Shown here one piece after another: positions 54,045-63,999 of a stretch of DNA of 64,000 nucleotides. Position 1 is the stretch's first letter. Each line of letters opens with the position of its first letter. Below the pieces are notes generated by a model. The model was not told the DNA's origin, did no database searches, and worked only from the letters and a program-made list of their open reading frames with translations. Origin of the DNA: Parasulfitobacter algicola (GTDB taxonomy: Bacteria; Pseudomonadota; Alphaproteobacteria; Rhodobacterales; Rhodobacteraceae); contig NZ_JABUFE010000010.1 of the NCBI RefSeq assembly GCF_013315265.1, forward strand, positions 1 through 64,000, in the 5' to 3' direction. The translations under genes and the position numbers were made by a program.

Positions 54045-57000
54045 ATGCCAAAAAGAACCGATATCTCCTCCATCATGATCATCGGCGCGGGGCCCATTGT
54101 GATTGGGCAGGCCTGCGAATTCGACTATTCGGGCGCGCAAGCCTGTAAAGCGCTGCGCGAGGAAGGCTATCGCGTTATCCTGGTCAACTCAAACCCTGCC
54201 ACGATCATGACAGATCCGGATATGGCCGATGCGACCTATATCGAACCCATCACACCAGACATCGTTGCCAAAATTATCGAAAAAGAACGCCCAGACGCCT
54301 TGTTGCCCACCATGGGCGGGCAGACCGGGTTGAACACGTCGCTTGCGCTGGAAGAAATGGGCGTGTTGGAAAAATTCGGGGTCGAGATGATCGGCGCCAA
54401 ACGCGAAGCGATTGAAATGGCCGAAGATCGCAAGCTTTTTCGCGAAGCGATGGATCGGTTGGGGCTTGAAAACCCCAAAGCCACCATTGCCAACACCATG
54501 GAAGAATGCATGGCCGCCATTGATTATGTTGGCCTGCCCGCGATCATTCGCCCGGCCTTTACCCTAGGCGGCACCGGCGGCGGCGTGGCGTATAATCGGG
54601 ATGATTATGAACATTTCTGCAAATCCGGACTGGATGCCAGCCCCGTCAATCAGATCCTGATCGACGAAAGCCTTCTGGGGTGGAAAGAATTCGAAATGGA
54701 GGTCGTGCGCGACAAAGCCGACAATGCCATCATCGTTTGCGCCATCGAAAACGTCGATCCGATGGGCGTGCATACGGGTGATTCAATCACTGTGGCCCCT
54801 GCCCTAACGCTGACCGACAAAGAATATCAAATCATGCGCAATGGCAGCATTGCCGTGCTGCGCGAAATTGGGGTCGAAACGGGCGGTTCAAATGTGCAAT
54901 GGGCAGTGAACCCCGAAGATGGCCGCATGATCGTGATTGAGATGAACCCCCGCGTATCGCGATCATCCGCCCTGGCATCCAAAGCGACAGGTTTTCCCAT
55001 CGCCAAAATCGCTGCAAAGCTAGCCGTTGGGTACACACTGGACGAGCTGGATAACGACATCACCAAGGTGACACCCGCCAGCTTTGAACCGACCATCGAT
55101 TACGTCGTCACCAAGATCCCACGCTTTGCCTTTGAGAAATTTCCAGGCTCGGAACCCTATCTGACCACTGCGATGAAGTCCGTGGGCGAGGCGATGGCGA
55201 TCGGCCGCACCATTCACGAGTCGCTGCAAAAAGCTTTGGCGTCCATGGAAACCGGCTTGACCGGCTTTGATGAAATCGAAGTTGACGGTATGCCAGCGGT
55301 TGAATCCCGCACCTTTGCCAGCAGTGATGACCCCATGATCACACGCATCATCGCGGGCAAGGATGCTGACGCTCAGATCGCTATTGACAAGGCCCTGACG
55401 CGGGCGCTGGCCCAGCAAACGCCCGACCGCTTGCGTGTGATTGCCGAAGCCATGCGTTATGGTTTTTCTAATGATGAAATCCAGGATATTACCAAATTCG
55501 ACCCATGGTTTCTGGCCCGTATCCGCGAAATTATCGGCGCCGAGGTGGAAGTCGCAAAATCCGGACTACCGACAACAGCCGAAGATCTGCGCGCGTTGAA
55601 AATGCTGGGCTTCACAGATGCGCGCCTTGCCAAACTAACCGGTCGTGACGAAGACAACGTCCGCCGCGCGCGTCACAATCTGGGCGTCACGGCCGTCTTC
55701 AAACGGATCGACACCTGCGCGGCCGAATTTGAAGCCCAGACGCCCTATATGTATTCGACGTATGAGACCCCTGTGATGGGCGATGTCGAATGCGAGGCCC
55801 GCCCGAGCGACCGCAAAAAGGTTGTCATTCTGGGTGGTGGTCCCAACCGTATCGGGCAAGGGATTGAGTTTGATTATTGCTGCTGCCACGCCTGTTTCGC
55901 CCTGACTGACGCAGGGTACGAGACGATCATGATCAACTGCAATCCCGAAACGGTCAGCACCGATTATGACACCTCGGATCGGCTGTATTTTGAACCGCTG
56001 ACCTTTGAACACGTGATGGAAATCCTGCGGGTCGAACAGTCAAACGGCACGCTGCACGGCGTCATCGTCCAATTCGGCGGGCAGACCCCACTCAAGCTGG
56101 CTGATGCGCTGCAGTCGGAAGGTATTCCGATTTTGGGCACAACGCCCGACGCGATTGATCTGGCTGAAGACCGCGAACGATTTCAAGAGCTTGTGCAGAA
56201 ACTGGGTTTGAAACAACCGCAAAATGGCATCGCCCATTCGGATGCCGAGGCGATTGAAATTGCAGGTGTCGTTGGCTTTCCCCTTGTGATCCGCCCATCC
56301 TATGTTCTTGGTGGCCGCGCCATGGAAATCGTGCGCGACACTGCGCAGCTGGAACGCTATATTTCCGAAGCGGTCGTTGTGTCGGGCGACAGCCCCGTTC
56401 TTCTGGACAGCTATCTGTCCGGCGCTGTGGAGATCGACGTTGATGCGCTGTGTGACGGCACCCGCGTCCATGTCGCGGGGATCATGCAGCATATCGAAGA
56501 AGCCGGTGTGCATTCCGGCGACAGCGCCTGTTCGCTGCCCCCCTATTCGCTGGACGCCGACACAATTGCCGAGCTGAAAAAACAGACCGAGGCCCTGGCG
56601 CTGGCCCTGAATGTTGTGGGCCTGATGAACGTGCAATTCGCGGTCAAGGACGGCCAGATCTACCTGATCGAGGTCAACCCCCGCGCCAGCCGCACCGTGC
56701 CGTTTGTGGCCAAGGCCGTGAACAGCCCCATCGCGACCATCGCCGCCCGTGTGATGGCGGGTGAACCGCTGACGAACTTCGACCTGATCGACCCGCAAAT
56801 CGATACTTTTGCCGTAAAAGAGGCCGTGCTACCCTTTGCCCGTTTCCCCGGCGTCGACACGATCCTGGGCCCCGAAATGCGATCCACAGGCGAGGTCATG
56901 GGCAACGACCCCAACTTCTACCGCGCGTTCCTGAAGGCACAGATGGGCGCGGGTACAGACCTGCCCCAGGGCGGCGCGGGCAAGGTCTTTATCTCGATCC

Positions 57001-57365
57001 GCGACGCCGACAAAACCGATATGATGGTCGAGGCCGCACAGGCGCTAACCGATCTGGGCTTTCCCATCATCGCCACCCGCGGCACCGCCCGCTGGCTGAC
57101 CGATCAGGGTGTGGCGTGCGAAACGGTGAACAAGGTCTACGAGGGCCGCCCGAACGTGGTCGATCAGCTAAAGGATGGGCAGATCGTTCTTGTGATGAAC
57201 ACAACCGAGGGCGCCCAGGCGGTCGAAGACAGCCGCGACATCCGCGCCGTCGCACTTTACGACAAAATCCCATACTTCACGACCGCCGCCGCCAGCCACG
57301 CCGCTGCATTAGCAATGAAAGCACGAGTAGAGGGCGATATCGAGGTAAGAGCGCTACAGGGGTGA
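54045..57365 (+). CDS. carB: Carbamoyl-phosphate synthase large subunit
   Basis: An 1106-residue protein from the ATG at 54045 ([18 protein letters not shown]); 33 further in-frame codons upstream lack family similarity. It has two homologous ATP-grasp halves ([25 protein letters not shown] and [21 protein letters not shown]), each with a biotin-carboxylase-like core, an oligomerisation domain between them and a C-terminal MGS-like allosteric domain ([16 protein letters not shown]). It makes carbamoyl phosphate for arginine and pyrimidine synthesis. The small subunit carA is not in the window. Confidence 0.97.
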   Translation: MPKRTDISSIMIIGAGPIVIGQACEFDYSGAQACKALREEGYRVILVNSNPATIMTDPDMADATYIEPITPDIVAKIIEKERPDALLPTMGGQTGLNTSLALEEMGVLEKFGVEMIGAKREAIEMAEDRKLFREAMDRLGLENPKATIANTMEECMAAIDYVGLPAIIRPAFTLGGTGGGVAYNRDDYEHFCKSGLDASPVNQILIDESLLGWKEFEMEVVRDKADNAIIVCAIENVDPMGVHTGDSITVAPALTLTDKEYQIMRNGSIAVLREIGVETGGSNVQWAVNPEDGRMIVIEMNPRVSRSSALASKATGFPIAKIAAKLAVGYTLDELDNDITKVTPASFEPTIDYVVTKIPRFAFEKFPGSEPYLTTAMKSVGEAMAIGRTIHESLQKALASMETGLTGFDEIEVDGMPAVESRTFASSDDPMITRIIAGKDADAQIAIDKALTRALAQQTPDRLRVIAEAMRYGFSNDEIQDITKFDPWFLARIREIIGAEVEVAKSGLPTTAEDLRALKMLGFTDARLAKLTGRDEDNVRRARHNLGVTAVFKRIDTCAAEFEAQTPYMYSTYETPVMGDVECEARPSDRKKVVILGGGPNRIGQGIEFDYCCCHACFALTDAGYETIMINCNPETVSTDYDTSDRLYFEPLTFEHVMEILRVEQSNGTLHGVIVQFGGQTPLKLADALQSEGIPILGTTPDAIDLAEDRERFQELVQKLGLKQPQNGIAHSDAEAIEIAGVVGFPLVIRPSYVLGGRAMEIVRDTAQLERYISEAVVVSGDSPVLLDSYLSGAVEIDVDALCDGTRVHVAGIMQHIEEAGVHSGDSACSLPPYSLDADTIAELKKQTEALALALNVVGLMNVQFAVKDGQIYLIEVNPRASRTVPFVAKAVNSPIATIAARVMAGEPLTNFDLIDPQIDTFAVKEAVLPFARFPGVDTILGPEMRSTGEVMGNDPNFYRAFLKAQMGAGTDLPQGGAGKVFISIRDADKTDMMVEAAQALTDLGFPIIATRGTARWLTDQGVACETVNKVYEGRPNVVDQLKDGQIVLVMNTTEGAQAVEDSRDIRAVALYDKIPYFTTAAASHAAALAMKARVEGDIEVRALQG

Positions 57366-57515
57366 CAATACTCAAAACTATTATATCTTACATGTTTATA
57401 TTAGAAATAGATAATCCGTCTAAGCAAAACCTAAATCCCAGAATTGACCCGGGACTTGATAGTATCGTGCACCAACTATAAGCGTTTTCTCAACCGCGAC
57501 GCTAAGCCACATGCC

Positions 57516-57538
57516 TAACCGCGGTTGATTAGCGGTTA
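57516..57538. terminator. Hairpin after carB
   Basis: TAACCGC pairs with GCGGTTA around a 9-base loop, between the convergent carB and lipoprotein genes. There is no long T-run. It may serve either direction. The rest of 57366-57619 holds nothing recognised. Confidence 0.4.
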
Positions 57539-57619
57539 CTATCAGCAAATAGTAAACTCTCGCCAATACGCATCATAATTGCTCTGCAGTTGTCCGCAGC
57601 CACAAAGCAATTCAAAATA

Positions 57620-58222
57620 TTAACGCCCCGGCCCGCTAAAGGTACCACGCACGTCGGGTCCAATGCCCAACCAGCCCGCAGTAACCGCCGCCAAGTGATT
57701 GGTGATACGTACTTTCTGAGTTTGTCCGCGTTGGGCGGCCTGAATGGCATCACTGCCAACAAATGCCTCAAGATCCGCAGCGATCACTTGCGGCTGGGTC
57801 AGCGGATTACCGGCGCGGTCAAAAACCTGTATCACATAGCTTATATTGTGCACCGCACCCGGTGCACGGGTCTGCGCGCGGGGGGTGACAGAATGAAACT
57901 GTCTAACAGTTACACCAATGTTCACACTGCGCGGACCGCGCAGACCTGATGCGCCCTTGCTGATGCCAGCTTGCATAACTTTGGCGATTTGCGCTTTGCG
58001 ATCACCCAAAGGATCCCCATGCCAGACAATATCGGCATTTGGGGCAAAGCTGTCTTGTTCCGTTACTGTTAATGTATCAGGCACAGTCACGCTGACCGAT
58101 TGCACATTCCATCCGCGCGTGACGCTTGCATCCAAACGATCATAGTTCGTTGTCCATGTGCCACCGCACCCTGACAGCACTAAAAGCGCGATACCTAAAA
58201 GCGCAATAACAGTCTTTTGCAT
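57620..58222 (-). CDS. Lipoprotein, DUF6778-like
   Basis: A 200-residue lipoprotein with lipobox LVLSGC at about residues 14-19, so Cys19 should be lipidated. The mature part has WNVQSVSVTVPDTLTVTEQDSFAP, ADIVWHGDPLGDRKAQIAKV, SGLRGPRSVNIGVTVRQFHSV, and a closing strand pattern. This matches a family seen in Rhodobacterales (DUF6778, from memory). Function unknown. It is divergent from the KAS III-like gene across a region with repeated GTAC sites. Confidence 0.75.
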   Translation of the reverse strand: MQKTVIALLGIALLVLSGCGGTWTTNYDRLDASVTRGWNVQSVSVTVPDTLTVTEQDSFAPNADIVWHGDPLGDRKAQIAKVMQAGISKGASGLRGPRSVNIGVTVRQFHSVTPRAQTRAPGAVHNISYVIQVFDRAGNPLTQPQVIAADLEAFVGSDAIQAAQRGQTQKVRITNHLAAVTAGWLGIGPDVRGTFSGPGR

Positions 58223-58323
58223 TTTACTATCCTTTGAAACTCACTTGTGTCTAAAGCCTGAGTGTTAAACATTCTATAAATCAATGACCAAATCACGACA
58301 ACTTTGATTTCAAATGTATTTTT

Positions 58324-58354
58324 GTACATAAAAATTTGTACAAATCACATGTAC
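58324..58354. promoter_or_regulatory. Cluster of three TTTGTAC/GTACAAA sites
   Basis: GTAC-centred sites occur at 58324-58327, 58338-58341 and 58351-58354. The middle one is the full palindrome TTTGTACAAA. Spacings are 14 and 13 bases. They lie between the divergent lipoprotein and KAS III-like genes. This looks like a multi-site operator; the regulator is unknown. Confidence 0.45.
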
Positions 58355-58457
58355 AAATTATACAGAAGATCGAAAAGGGTTTACCTGCCCCCTTGGTCAG
58401 GGTTGACCTTTTGCCACGTTTCGGCCCATCTGACCGACACCTATTATTGAGGGCTCT

Positions 58458-59576
58458 ATGTATCAACCAGCCATCACAGGCACCGGGCTTTTCACCCCGA
58501 AAGAGATCATTACCAACGATGAATTGGTTGTCGCTTTCAACGCTTATGCTGACCGCTATAATACTGAAAACGCACAAGATATTACGAATGGCGTGCTAGA
58601 AGCCAAAGCGCATTCATCCAGCAACTTCATTGTTCAGGCCAGCGGGATTGAAAACCGTTATGTACTGGACAAAAAAGGCATTCTGGACCCTGATCGCATG
58701 TATCCACGTTTGCGTTCACGCACCGATGACGAGCCTTCTGTAATGGCCGAGATTGCGCTTGAGGCTTGCACTCAAGCTATTGAAAATGCCGGAAAAACAC
58801 CCGCTGATGTCGATGCTGTTATTTGTGCTGCGTCCAATATGGAACGCGCTTATCCTGCAATTGCTATCGAAATTCAAAAGCTGCTTGGTATTGATGGTTT
58901 TGCCTTTGATATGAATGTCGCCTGCAGTTCAGCCACATTTGGAATACAGGCAGCTTCTGATATGATCCGGACCGGTACGATCCGTAGCGCCATCGTGGTT
59001 AATCCCGAAATTTGCAGCGCCCATTTAGAATGGCGCGATCGTGACTGTCATTTTATCTTCGGTGATGTCTGCACAGCCGTTCTGATCGAGCGGGATGAAT
59101 TGGCCACAGGCAATCACTTTGTCATAAAGTCAACGCGATGTGTCACGCAATTTTCGAATAATATCCGCAATAATAACGGATACTTACGTCGTGCGCGCGA
59201 CGAAATGGAAGATCGGCGTGATATGCAGTTTATGCAGAATGGTCGTAAGGTTTTCAAAGAAGTTGTGCCAATGGTCTCAAACCTGATCCTTGAGCATTTG
59301 AAAGATGAAAATCTAGCCGCAGAAGACTTGAAGCGGCTTTGGTTGCATCAGGCGAACAAATCCATGAATGACTTTATCGGGCGCAAGGTTCTGGGGCGCG
59401 TCCCTGAGCCGCATGAACAACCCAATATCCTGCAAGACTATGCGAATACATCCTCGGCCGGGTCGATTATCGCGTTTTCGAAATACTCGGATAATCTGAA
59501 TAGTGGGGACATTGGCATTATCTGTTCATTTGGTGCGGGTTATTCTGTCGGATCGGTTATTGTCGAATACCGCTAG
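58458..59576 (+). CDS. 3-oxoacyl-ACP synthase III-like protein
   Basis: A 372-residue thiolase-fold enzyme of the KAS III (FabH-like) group, longer than E. coli FabH (317). The active-site Cys is in [16 protein letters not shown], His in [15 protein letters not shown], and Asn in [15 protein letters not shown], giving the Cys-His-Asn triad of KAS III. An insert near residues 35-75 accounts for the extra length. It condenses an acyl-CoA with a malonyl-ACP or similar. As a lone copy far from plsX it may serve a side pathway rather than general initiation. Its stop overlaps the arsH stop on the other strand. Confidence 0.85.
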   Translation: MYQPAITGTGLFTPKEIITNDELVVAFNAYADRYNTENAQDITNGVLEAKAHSSSNFIVQASGIENRYVLDKKGILDPDRMYPRLRSRTDDEPSVMAEIALEACTQAIENAGKTPADVDAVICAASNMERAYPAIAIEIQKLLGIDGFAFDMNVACSSATFGIQAASDMIRTGTIRSAIVVNPEICSAHLEWRDRDCHFIFGDVCTAVLIERDELATGNHFVIKSTRCVTQFSNNIRNNNGYLRRARDEMEDRRDMQFMQNGRKVFKEVVPMVSNLILEHLKDENLAAEDLKRLWLHQANKSMNDFIGRKVLGRVPEPHEQPNILQDYANTSSAGSIIAFSKYSDNLNSGDIGIICSFGAGYSVGSVIVEYR

Positions 59577-60277
59577 ATATTACTGACACGGGCACGGGTT
59601 TCTGCCGCAGATTCGACCCGTTCAGAATATCGATCCACCAGATAATCACTACGGGCGCGGGTCATGTAGGTGAATTTGACCAGCTCCTCCATCACATCAA
59701 CAATTCGGTTATAAAGCGATCCCGGACCAAGGCGCCCGTTTTCAAATTGCAGCCAAGCCTTTGGAATACTTGATTGGTTTGGAATTGTTAGCATTCGCAT
59801 CCAACGCCCAAGAATACGCATCTGATTCACTGCATTGAATGATTGCGACCCGCCAGAGACCTGCATCAACGCCAGAGTTTTGCCCTGCGTCGGTCGAACA
59901 CCACCCATGTTCAGCGGCAACCAATCTATCTGAGATTTCATAATCCCCGTCATGGCCCCGTGGCGTTCGGGGCTGGACCAAACCATGCCTTCAGACCATG
60001 TCGCAAGCTCACGCAACTCGGCCACTTTTTCGTGACCATTATCACTATCAGGTTGGGGCAGCCCGCTTGGATCAAAAAATCGCGTTTCGCAGCCCAGGGC
60101 CTGTAATATCCGTGCGCCCTCTTCTGCGGATAGCCGAGAATAGCTGACATCGCGCAAAGACCCATAAAGCAGCAAAATACGGGGCGGATGCCCAGGATCG
60201 TTGGCAGCGGTCAGCATTGACACCTCGGGCAATTGCAATTGATCTGGCACGATATTAGGAAGGTCAGATAAATCCAC
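59573..60277 (-). CDS. arsH: ArsH-type NADPH-dependent FMN reductase
   Basis: A 234-residue flavodoxin-fold protein of the ArsH family: [25 protein letters not shown] (FMN loop GSLR), [26 protein letters not shown], and [28 protein letters not shown]. ArsH reduces quinones and oxidises trivalent organoarsenicals with NADPH. No other ars gene is near, so a general redox role is possible. It follows the small HTH-like gene after 15 bases on the same strand and meets the KAS III-like gene tail to tail. Confidence 0.9.
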   Translation of the reverse strand: MDLSDLPNIVPDQLQLPEVSMLTAANDPGHPPRILLLYGSLRDVSYSRLSAEEGARILQALGCETRFFDPSGLPQPDSDNGHEKVAELRELATWSEGMVWSSPERHGAMTGIMKSQIDWLPLNMGGVRPTQGKTLALMQVSGGSQSFNAVNQMRILGRWMRMLTIPNQSSIPKAWLQFENGRLGPGSLYNRIVDVMEELVKFTYMTRARSDYLVDRYSERVESAAETRARVSNI

Positions 60278-60292
60278 GTGTATTATCCTTAA

Positions 60293-60754
60293 TCAGTCGG
60301 GTACTTCGCGTTCCAAACTTAACTTCATCTCGACAAGTATCTTTTGCAAAGTCAAGGTTTCGTTCAATAGCCGTTTTGCCTCATTCATAGTGATCACACC
60401 GTCGGTGATGGACTGATGGTATTCCGCCATCAACATTCCAAATCGTTGACTTAGATGGATCACATCGGAATTCACAGTGCCTTCGTCATCGTCATTTTTG
60501 CGGTGCTCATCATAACTAAGCGTGATCCCCCGCAGTTCTGCTAAAGCGGATGTGACATGCGGGTAATTTGCTTTTTGTTCCAATGCAGCAACCGTATCAA
60601 TTGGCATGAAACGGTCCACGTGTTCCTCCGCTGTGGAATAATAACGACCTAATGTCGCCTTGGATTTACCGCTGGCATTGCATGCAGCATCAATCCCGAT
60701 GTCTTTTACCAATGCCTCTGTATGTTTCTTCAAATAGCTGGCGGTATCACTCAT
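60293..60754 (-). CDS. Putative HTH protein, phage-regulator-like
   Basis: A 153-residue protein from the ATG at 60754 (MSDTASYLKKHTEALVKDIG), with AGGG six bases upstream. The N-terminal part suggests a helix-turn-helix (AACNASGKSKATLGRYYST), similar in layout to phage regulatory proteins that sense chromosomal context. The C-terminal half is a long helix (MNEAKRLLNETLTLQKILVE). It is co-directional with arsH, 15 bases away, so it may control it or simply share its transcript. Family not firmly recognised. Confidence 0.55.
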   Translation of the reverse strand: MSDTASYLKKHTEALVKDIGIDAACNASGKSKATLGRYYSTAEEHVDRFMPIDTVAALEQKANYPHVTSALAELRGITLSYDEHRKNDDDEGTVNSDVIHLSQRFGMLMAEYHQSITDGVITMNEAKRLLNETLTLQKILVEMKLSLEREVPD

Positions 60755-60895
60755 CACAGACCCTTTTTCGTCTTTAGGGGGAAATACTGCTGTTTTCTCC
60801 CATTATTCTCATGGACTAAATCATCCATTTATAAAGCATCTCGTGTTTTTGAGATTTAACAAGTGCCAATCTTCCTAGTTTGGGATTTGGGTATG

Positions 60896-60960
60896 GGTTT
60901 GCCAAAGGTTAAGCCTGTGGGATCGGCTGTTTTGGTTTCGTTAACAAGTATTGGCAAACC
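60896..60960. promoter_or_regulatory. 10-bp inverted repeat upstream of tdk
   Basis: GGTTTGCCAA (60896-60905) and TTGGCAAACC (60951-60960) are perfect inverted copies 45 bases apart, about 100 bases before tdk. They could be paired operator half-sites. The rest of 60755-61058 shows no gene. Confidence 0.35.
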
Positions 60961-61058
60961 GGGTAGGGCATAAGATGGTTCAGGTGGGGTATCTGATCCT
61001 CTTATGTCCTGTCGATGGTATCTTGATTTTCACAGCATTAGCGCGATAGGTCGGCGTT

Positions 61059-61640
61059 ATGGCTAAGCTTTATTTTCATTATTCGACCATGAATGCGGGC
61101 AAATCGACCGTTCTTTTACAGGCATCACATAATTATCAGGAACGCGGGATGCAGACGTATCTGTTGACCGCACAAATGGACCTGCGCGCAGGCGAAGGCC
61201 GTATTGCATCGCGTATCGGGATTGGAACCAAAGCCGATACATTTGCAATAGGTGAGGATTTGTTTGCAAAGATCCAAACGCGGCTTAAGGCTGGCCACTG
61301 TGCCTGCATTTTCATTGATGAAGCACAGTTTCTGCAAGAAGATCAGGTCTGGCAGTTGGCCCGTGCAGTGGATGATTTAAAGGTGCCCGTGATGTGTTAC
61401 GGGCTGCGTGTGGATTTTCAGGGCAAGCTGTTTCCTGGATCTGCAGCATTACTAGCGCTGGCCGATGAAATGCGCGAGGTGCGTACAATATGCTGGTGCG
61501 GAAAAAAAGCGACCATGGTCGTGCGACAGGATGAAAGCGGGCAGGTTCTGACCAAGGGTGATCAGGTGCAGATCGGGGGCAATGAAAGCTATGTTTCCTT
61601 ATGCCGTGCACATTGGCGCGAAGCGATGGGTGATCCTTAG
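61059..61640 (+). CDS. tdk: Thymidine kinase
   Basis: A 193-residue type II thymidine kinase. The P-loop is YSTMNAGKST (residues about 7-16), the Walker B/catalytic base Glu is in CIFIDEAQFL, the lasso-loop zinc ligands are Cys in ICWCGKKA and the later C-x-x-H (CRAHW), and the substrate loop is VMCYGLRVDFQGKLFPGS. It phosphorylates thymidine for salvage. It overlaps the next gene tail to tail by 4 bases. Confidence 0.95.
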   Translation: MAKLYFHYSTMNAGKSTVLLQASHNYQERGMQTYLLTAQMDLRAGEGRIASRIGIGTKADTFAIGEDLFAKIQTRLKAGHCACIFIDEAQFLQEDQVWQLARAVDDLKVPVMCYGLRVDFQGKLFPGSAALLALADEMREVRTICWCGKKATMVVRQDESGQVLTKGDQVQIGGNESYVSLCRAHWREAMGDP

Positions 61641-62599
61641 GGCTGAACCAGATTGGGCGGGATACGCCCGTCAAAAAATGCCACCAAATTATCAACACCC
61701 ATCAGACCCATATTCGTGCGAACCTCAAGTGCTGCTGTTCCAAGATGCGGTAACAGCGTGACATTATCCAAAGCGCGCAACGCTTCTGGCACCTTGGGTT
61801 CATGTTCATAGACATCCAGACCGGCTGCTGCAATTTCCTTGTTCTGAAGGGCGGCAATCAACGCCGATTCATCCACGATATCCCCACGCGCGATATTGAT
61901 CAGATGTGCGTGTGGCTGCATCGCAGCCAATTCACCAGCGCCAATCAAATGATGCGTTTCTGATGTCGCGGGAACAGCAAGAACGACGATGTCAGCCGTT
62001 TTCATGACATCATGCAGCGTAGGTAATTGTTGCGCTGGAACGTCAAGATTTTCAATCTTTGAACGATTATGAAACACAACATGCATCCCAAAACCCGCCT
62101 GCGCACGCCGGGCAATAGCCTTGCCAATGCGGCCCATACCGATAATTCCCAAGACCTTTCCAGACATATGCATGCCCAACATTTGCGTCGGATGCCAACC
62201 CGTCCACGCCCCTGCCCGCACCAAACGTTCGCCTTCCGCTGCGCGACGCGTGCTCATCAGCATTAACGTCAGCGCTATATCGGCGGTGGCGTCCGTGACC
62301 GCACCGGGTGTGTTGGTCACTGTAATGTTGTGTTTTGCTGCAGCTGCAACATCAATATGATTATACCCAACCCCAAAATTCGCCAATATCTTGCAACGCG
62401 GTGCATTGATATCGGCAAAACTATCAGCCCCAAAAGCATCACCAAGAGTTGGCAAAATCGCATCATACTCAGTCAATGCTTTTGATGCCTCGTCCTGGCT
62501 CAAGGGGCGCGGCACATTGCGAAGGGTCATATCGAACCTGTTTTGCGCAACGCCTATCACAGCATCAGGCAATTCGCGGGTGATCAAAAGCCGGGTCAA
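61637..62599 (-). CDS. D-2-hydroxyacid dehydrogenase (GhrB-like)
   Basis: A 320-residue NAD(P)-dependent 2-hydroxyacid dehydrogenase. The nucleotide-binding GMGRIGKAIARRAQAGFGMHV lies near residue 155, the substrate-binding NFGVGYNHID near 75, the catalytic Arg in LINIARGDIVDE, Glu in DVYEHEPKVP and His in LLPHLGTA. It reduces glyoxylate, hydroxypyruvate or related 2-oxo acids. Its ATG overlaps the csaA stop, so it is the last gene of proC-csaA-ghr. Substrate preference is not readable. Confidence 0.9.
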   Translation of the reverse strand: MTRLLITRELPDAVIGVAQNRFDMTLRNVPRPLSQDEASKALTEYDAILPTLGDAFGADSFADINAPRCKILANFGVGYNHIDVAAAAKHNITVTNTPGAVTDATADIALTLMLMSTRRAAEGERLVRAGAWTGWHPTQMLGMHMSGKVLGIIGMGRIGKAIARRAQAGFGMHVVFHNRSKIENLDVPAQQLPTLHDVMKTADIVVLAVPATSETHHLIGAGELAAMQPHAHLINIARGDIVDESALIAALQNKEIAAAGLDVYEHEPKVPEALRALDNVTLLPHLGTAALEVRTNMGLMGVDNLVAFFDGRIPPNLVQP

Positions 62600-62934
62600 T
62601 AAAGGCGTCCCCCGATCCGAACGGTCTTATCCGGGGTCAACAAAACAACTTCATTTTCTTTATCAGGCACGCCCAGAACCAAAACTTCAGATATGAATTT
62701 TCCAATCTGGCGCGGCGGGAAGTTCACAACCGCCATCACTTGTTTTCCAATCAATTCTTCAGGTTTATAATGTTTTGTAATCTGAGCTGAACTTTTCTTT
62801 TCCCCGATCTCATCCCCAAAATCGACCCACAGCTTGATCGCGGGCTTTCGGGCTTCGGGGTAAGGTTCCGCCCGCGTGATTTGCCCGACGCGAATATCGA
62901 CCTTTAGGAAATCGTCGAAAGTGATGCTATCCAT
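62596..62934 (-). CDS. csaA: CsaA-type tRNA-binding protein
   Basis: A 112-residue OB-fold protein with VDIRVGQITRAEPYPEARKPAIKLWVDFGDEIG, SAQITKHY, and VNFPPRQIGKFISEVLVLG, matching CsaA and the tRNA-binding domain of some synthetases. CsaA has chaperone-like and tRNA-binding activity. The ATG at 62934 is chosen over a TTG at 62940. It overlaps the proC stop by 8 bases and the next gene by 4. Confidence 0.9.
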   Translation of the reverse strand: MDSITFDDFLKVDIRVGQITRAEPYPEARKPAIKLWVDFGDEIGEKKSSAQITKHYKPEELIGKQVMAVVNFPPRQIGKFISEVLVLGVPDKENEVVLLTPDKTVRIGGRLY

Positions 62935-63742
62935 TTGCAAGCTCTCTTGATCTGTCAGCAGCAGCTTTGACCGCCCTTTTTAACAGGGGCGGGAAGCCAG
63001 TATCTTTGTCCATCAGAACGTCAAGCGCGGCTTGGGTTGTGCCATTCGGGCTGGTGACGTTGATGCGCAATTGTTCAGGGTTATCCTCCGACAATTTAGC
63101 CAGTGCACCTGAACCAGCAACGGTCGCCTTGGCCAAGGTCATTGCCAGATCAGCTGGCAAACCCTGTGCCTGCCCCGCAGCCGCAAGCGTTTCAATCAAA
63201 TGGAAAACATAGGCCGGACCTGATCCTGAAACACCCGTGACTGCATCGATCTGATCTTCGCTATCCAAACGGACAGTCTGTCCAATAACTTGCAATAAAT
63301 CTTCAGCCATTTGCATCGCAGATTCAGCGACATGCGTATTACCGCAAAATGCAGTGATCCCCTGACCAATGGCAGCAGGTGTGTTGGGCATTGCACGAAT
63401 AATCGGCGTATGCGGCCCTAGTATCTGTTCGAACTTGGAAACTGTGATTCCGGCCGCCACTGATAAAAAAACTGTCGTGCCGTTACCCAAAGCCTGAAGT
63501 ACTGGCAATGCGTCCCCCATCATTTGAGGTTTCACTGCAATCAGGATTATGGCGGGATTTTCAGGCAACGCAGTATTCAAGTGAACGTCTTGCGCTAACA
63601 GCCAATCGGATGGTTTGGGATCTAGTATCCATATCGCCTTGGGCGAAAGCCCCTGCCCCAACCAACCGGCCAGCATGGCTGATCCCATCTTGCCGCAGCC
63701 CAGCAAAACCAGCCCGCGGTTCTCGATATCTTTAAAGTCCAT
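62927..63742 (-). CDS. proC: Pyrroline-5-carboxylate reductase
   Basis: A 271-residue reductase of the ProC family, which makes the last step of proline synthesis. The N-terminal nucleotide site is LVLLGCGKMGSAMLAGWL, the middle has IIRAMPNTPAAIGQGITAF, and the catalytic/substrate loop is AVTGVSGSGPAYVF. It starts at the ATG at 63742 with GGAGG five bases upstream; the GTG before it is too close to the ribosome site. It leads a proC-csaA-hydroxyacid dehydrogenase operon and follows the ybjN-like gene. Confidence 0.95.
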   Translation of the reverse strand: MDFKDIENRGLVLLGCGKMGSAMLAGWLGQGLSPKAIWILDPKPSDWLLAQDVHLNTALPENPAIILIAVKPQMMGDALPVLQALGNGTTVFLSVAAGITVSKFEQILGPHTPIIRAMPNTPAAIGQGITAFCGNTHVAESAMQMAEDLLQVIGQTVRLDSEDQIDAVTGVSGSGPAYVFHLIETLAAAGQAQGLPADLAMTLAKATVAGSGALAKLSEDNPEQLRINVTSPNGTTQAALDVLMDKDTGFPPLLKRAVKAAADRSRELANG

Positions 63743-63768
63743 CACGCCCTCCGCTTTAAAGGGCAGTT

Positions 63769-63999
63769 TTACGCGCGGCCGTAGGCCTCTGCAATCGCGA
63801 CTTGCATGGCGTCATCGACAGTTCGTTCGCCCCAGGTCGCCAGTTGAAACGCAGGATAAAAGCGTTCAGCGGACAAAACTGCAGCATTAATAGCTGTGTC
63901 GATCTGTTCAGGACTAGCCACTTGCCCACCTGCCAAGATCAGACCGTAGCGATAAACCATCAGTTTTTGCTGCGCCCAATAAGTGAATGCCCCGGCCCA
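63769..63999 (-). CDS. YbjN-domain protein, partial (runs off right edge)
   Basis: The open frame continues past the window end without a start. The visible 76 residues read WAGAFTYWAQQKLMVYRYGL, then ILAGGQVASPEQIDTAI, and end AIAEAYGRA. This is the C-terminal part of YbjN-type sensory transduction regulators found just before proC in many Rhodobacterales. The gene ends 26 bases before proC. An internal ATG at 63960 is not the true start. Confidence 0.8.
   Translation of the reverse strand, partial: WAGAFTYWAQQKLMVYRYGLILAGGQVASPEQIDTAINAAVLSAERFYPAFQLATWGERTVDDAMQVAIAEAYGRA

Noticed and set aside
56040-56798. 252-residue minus-strand frame
   Set aside because: Antisense shadow of carB.
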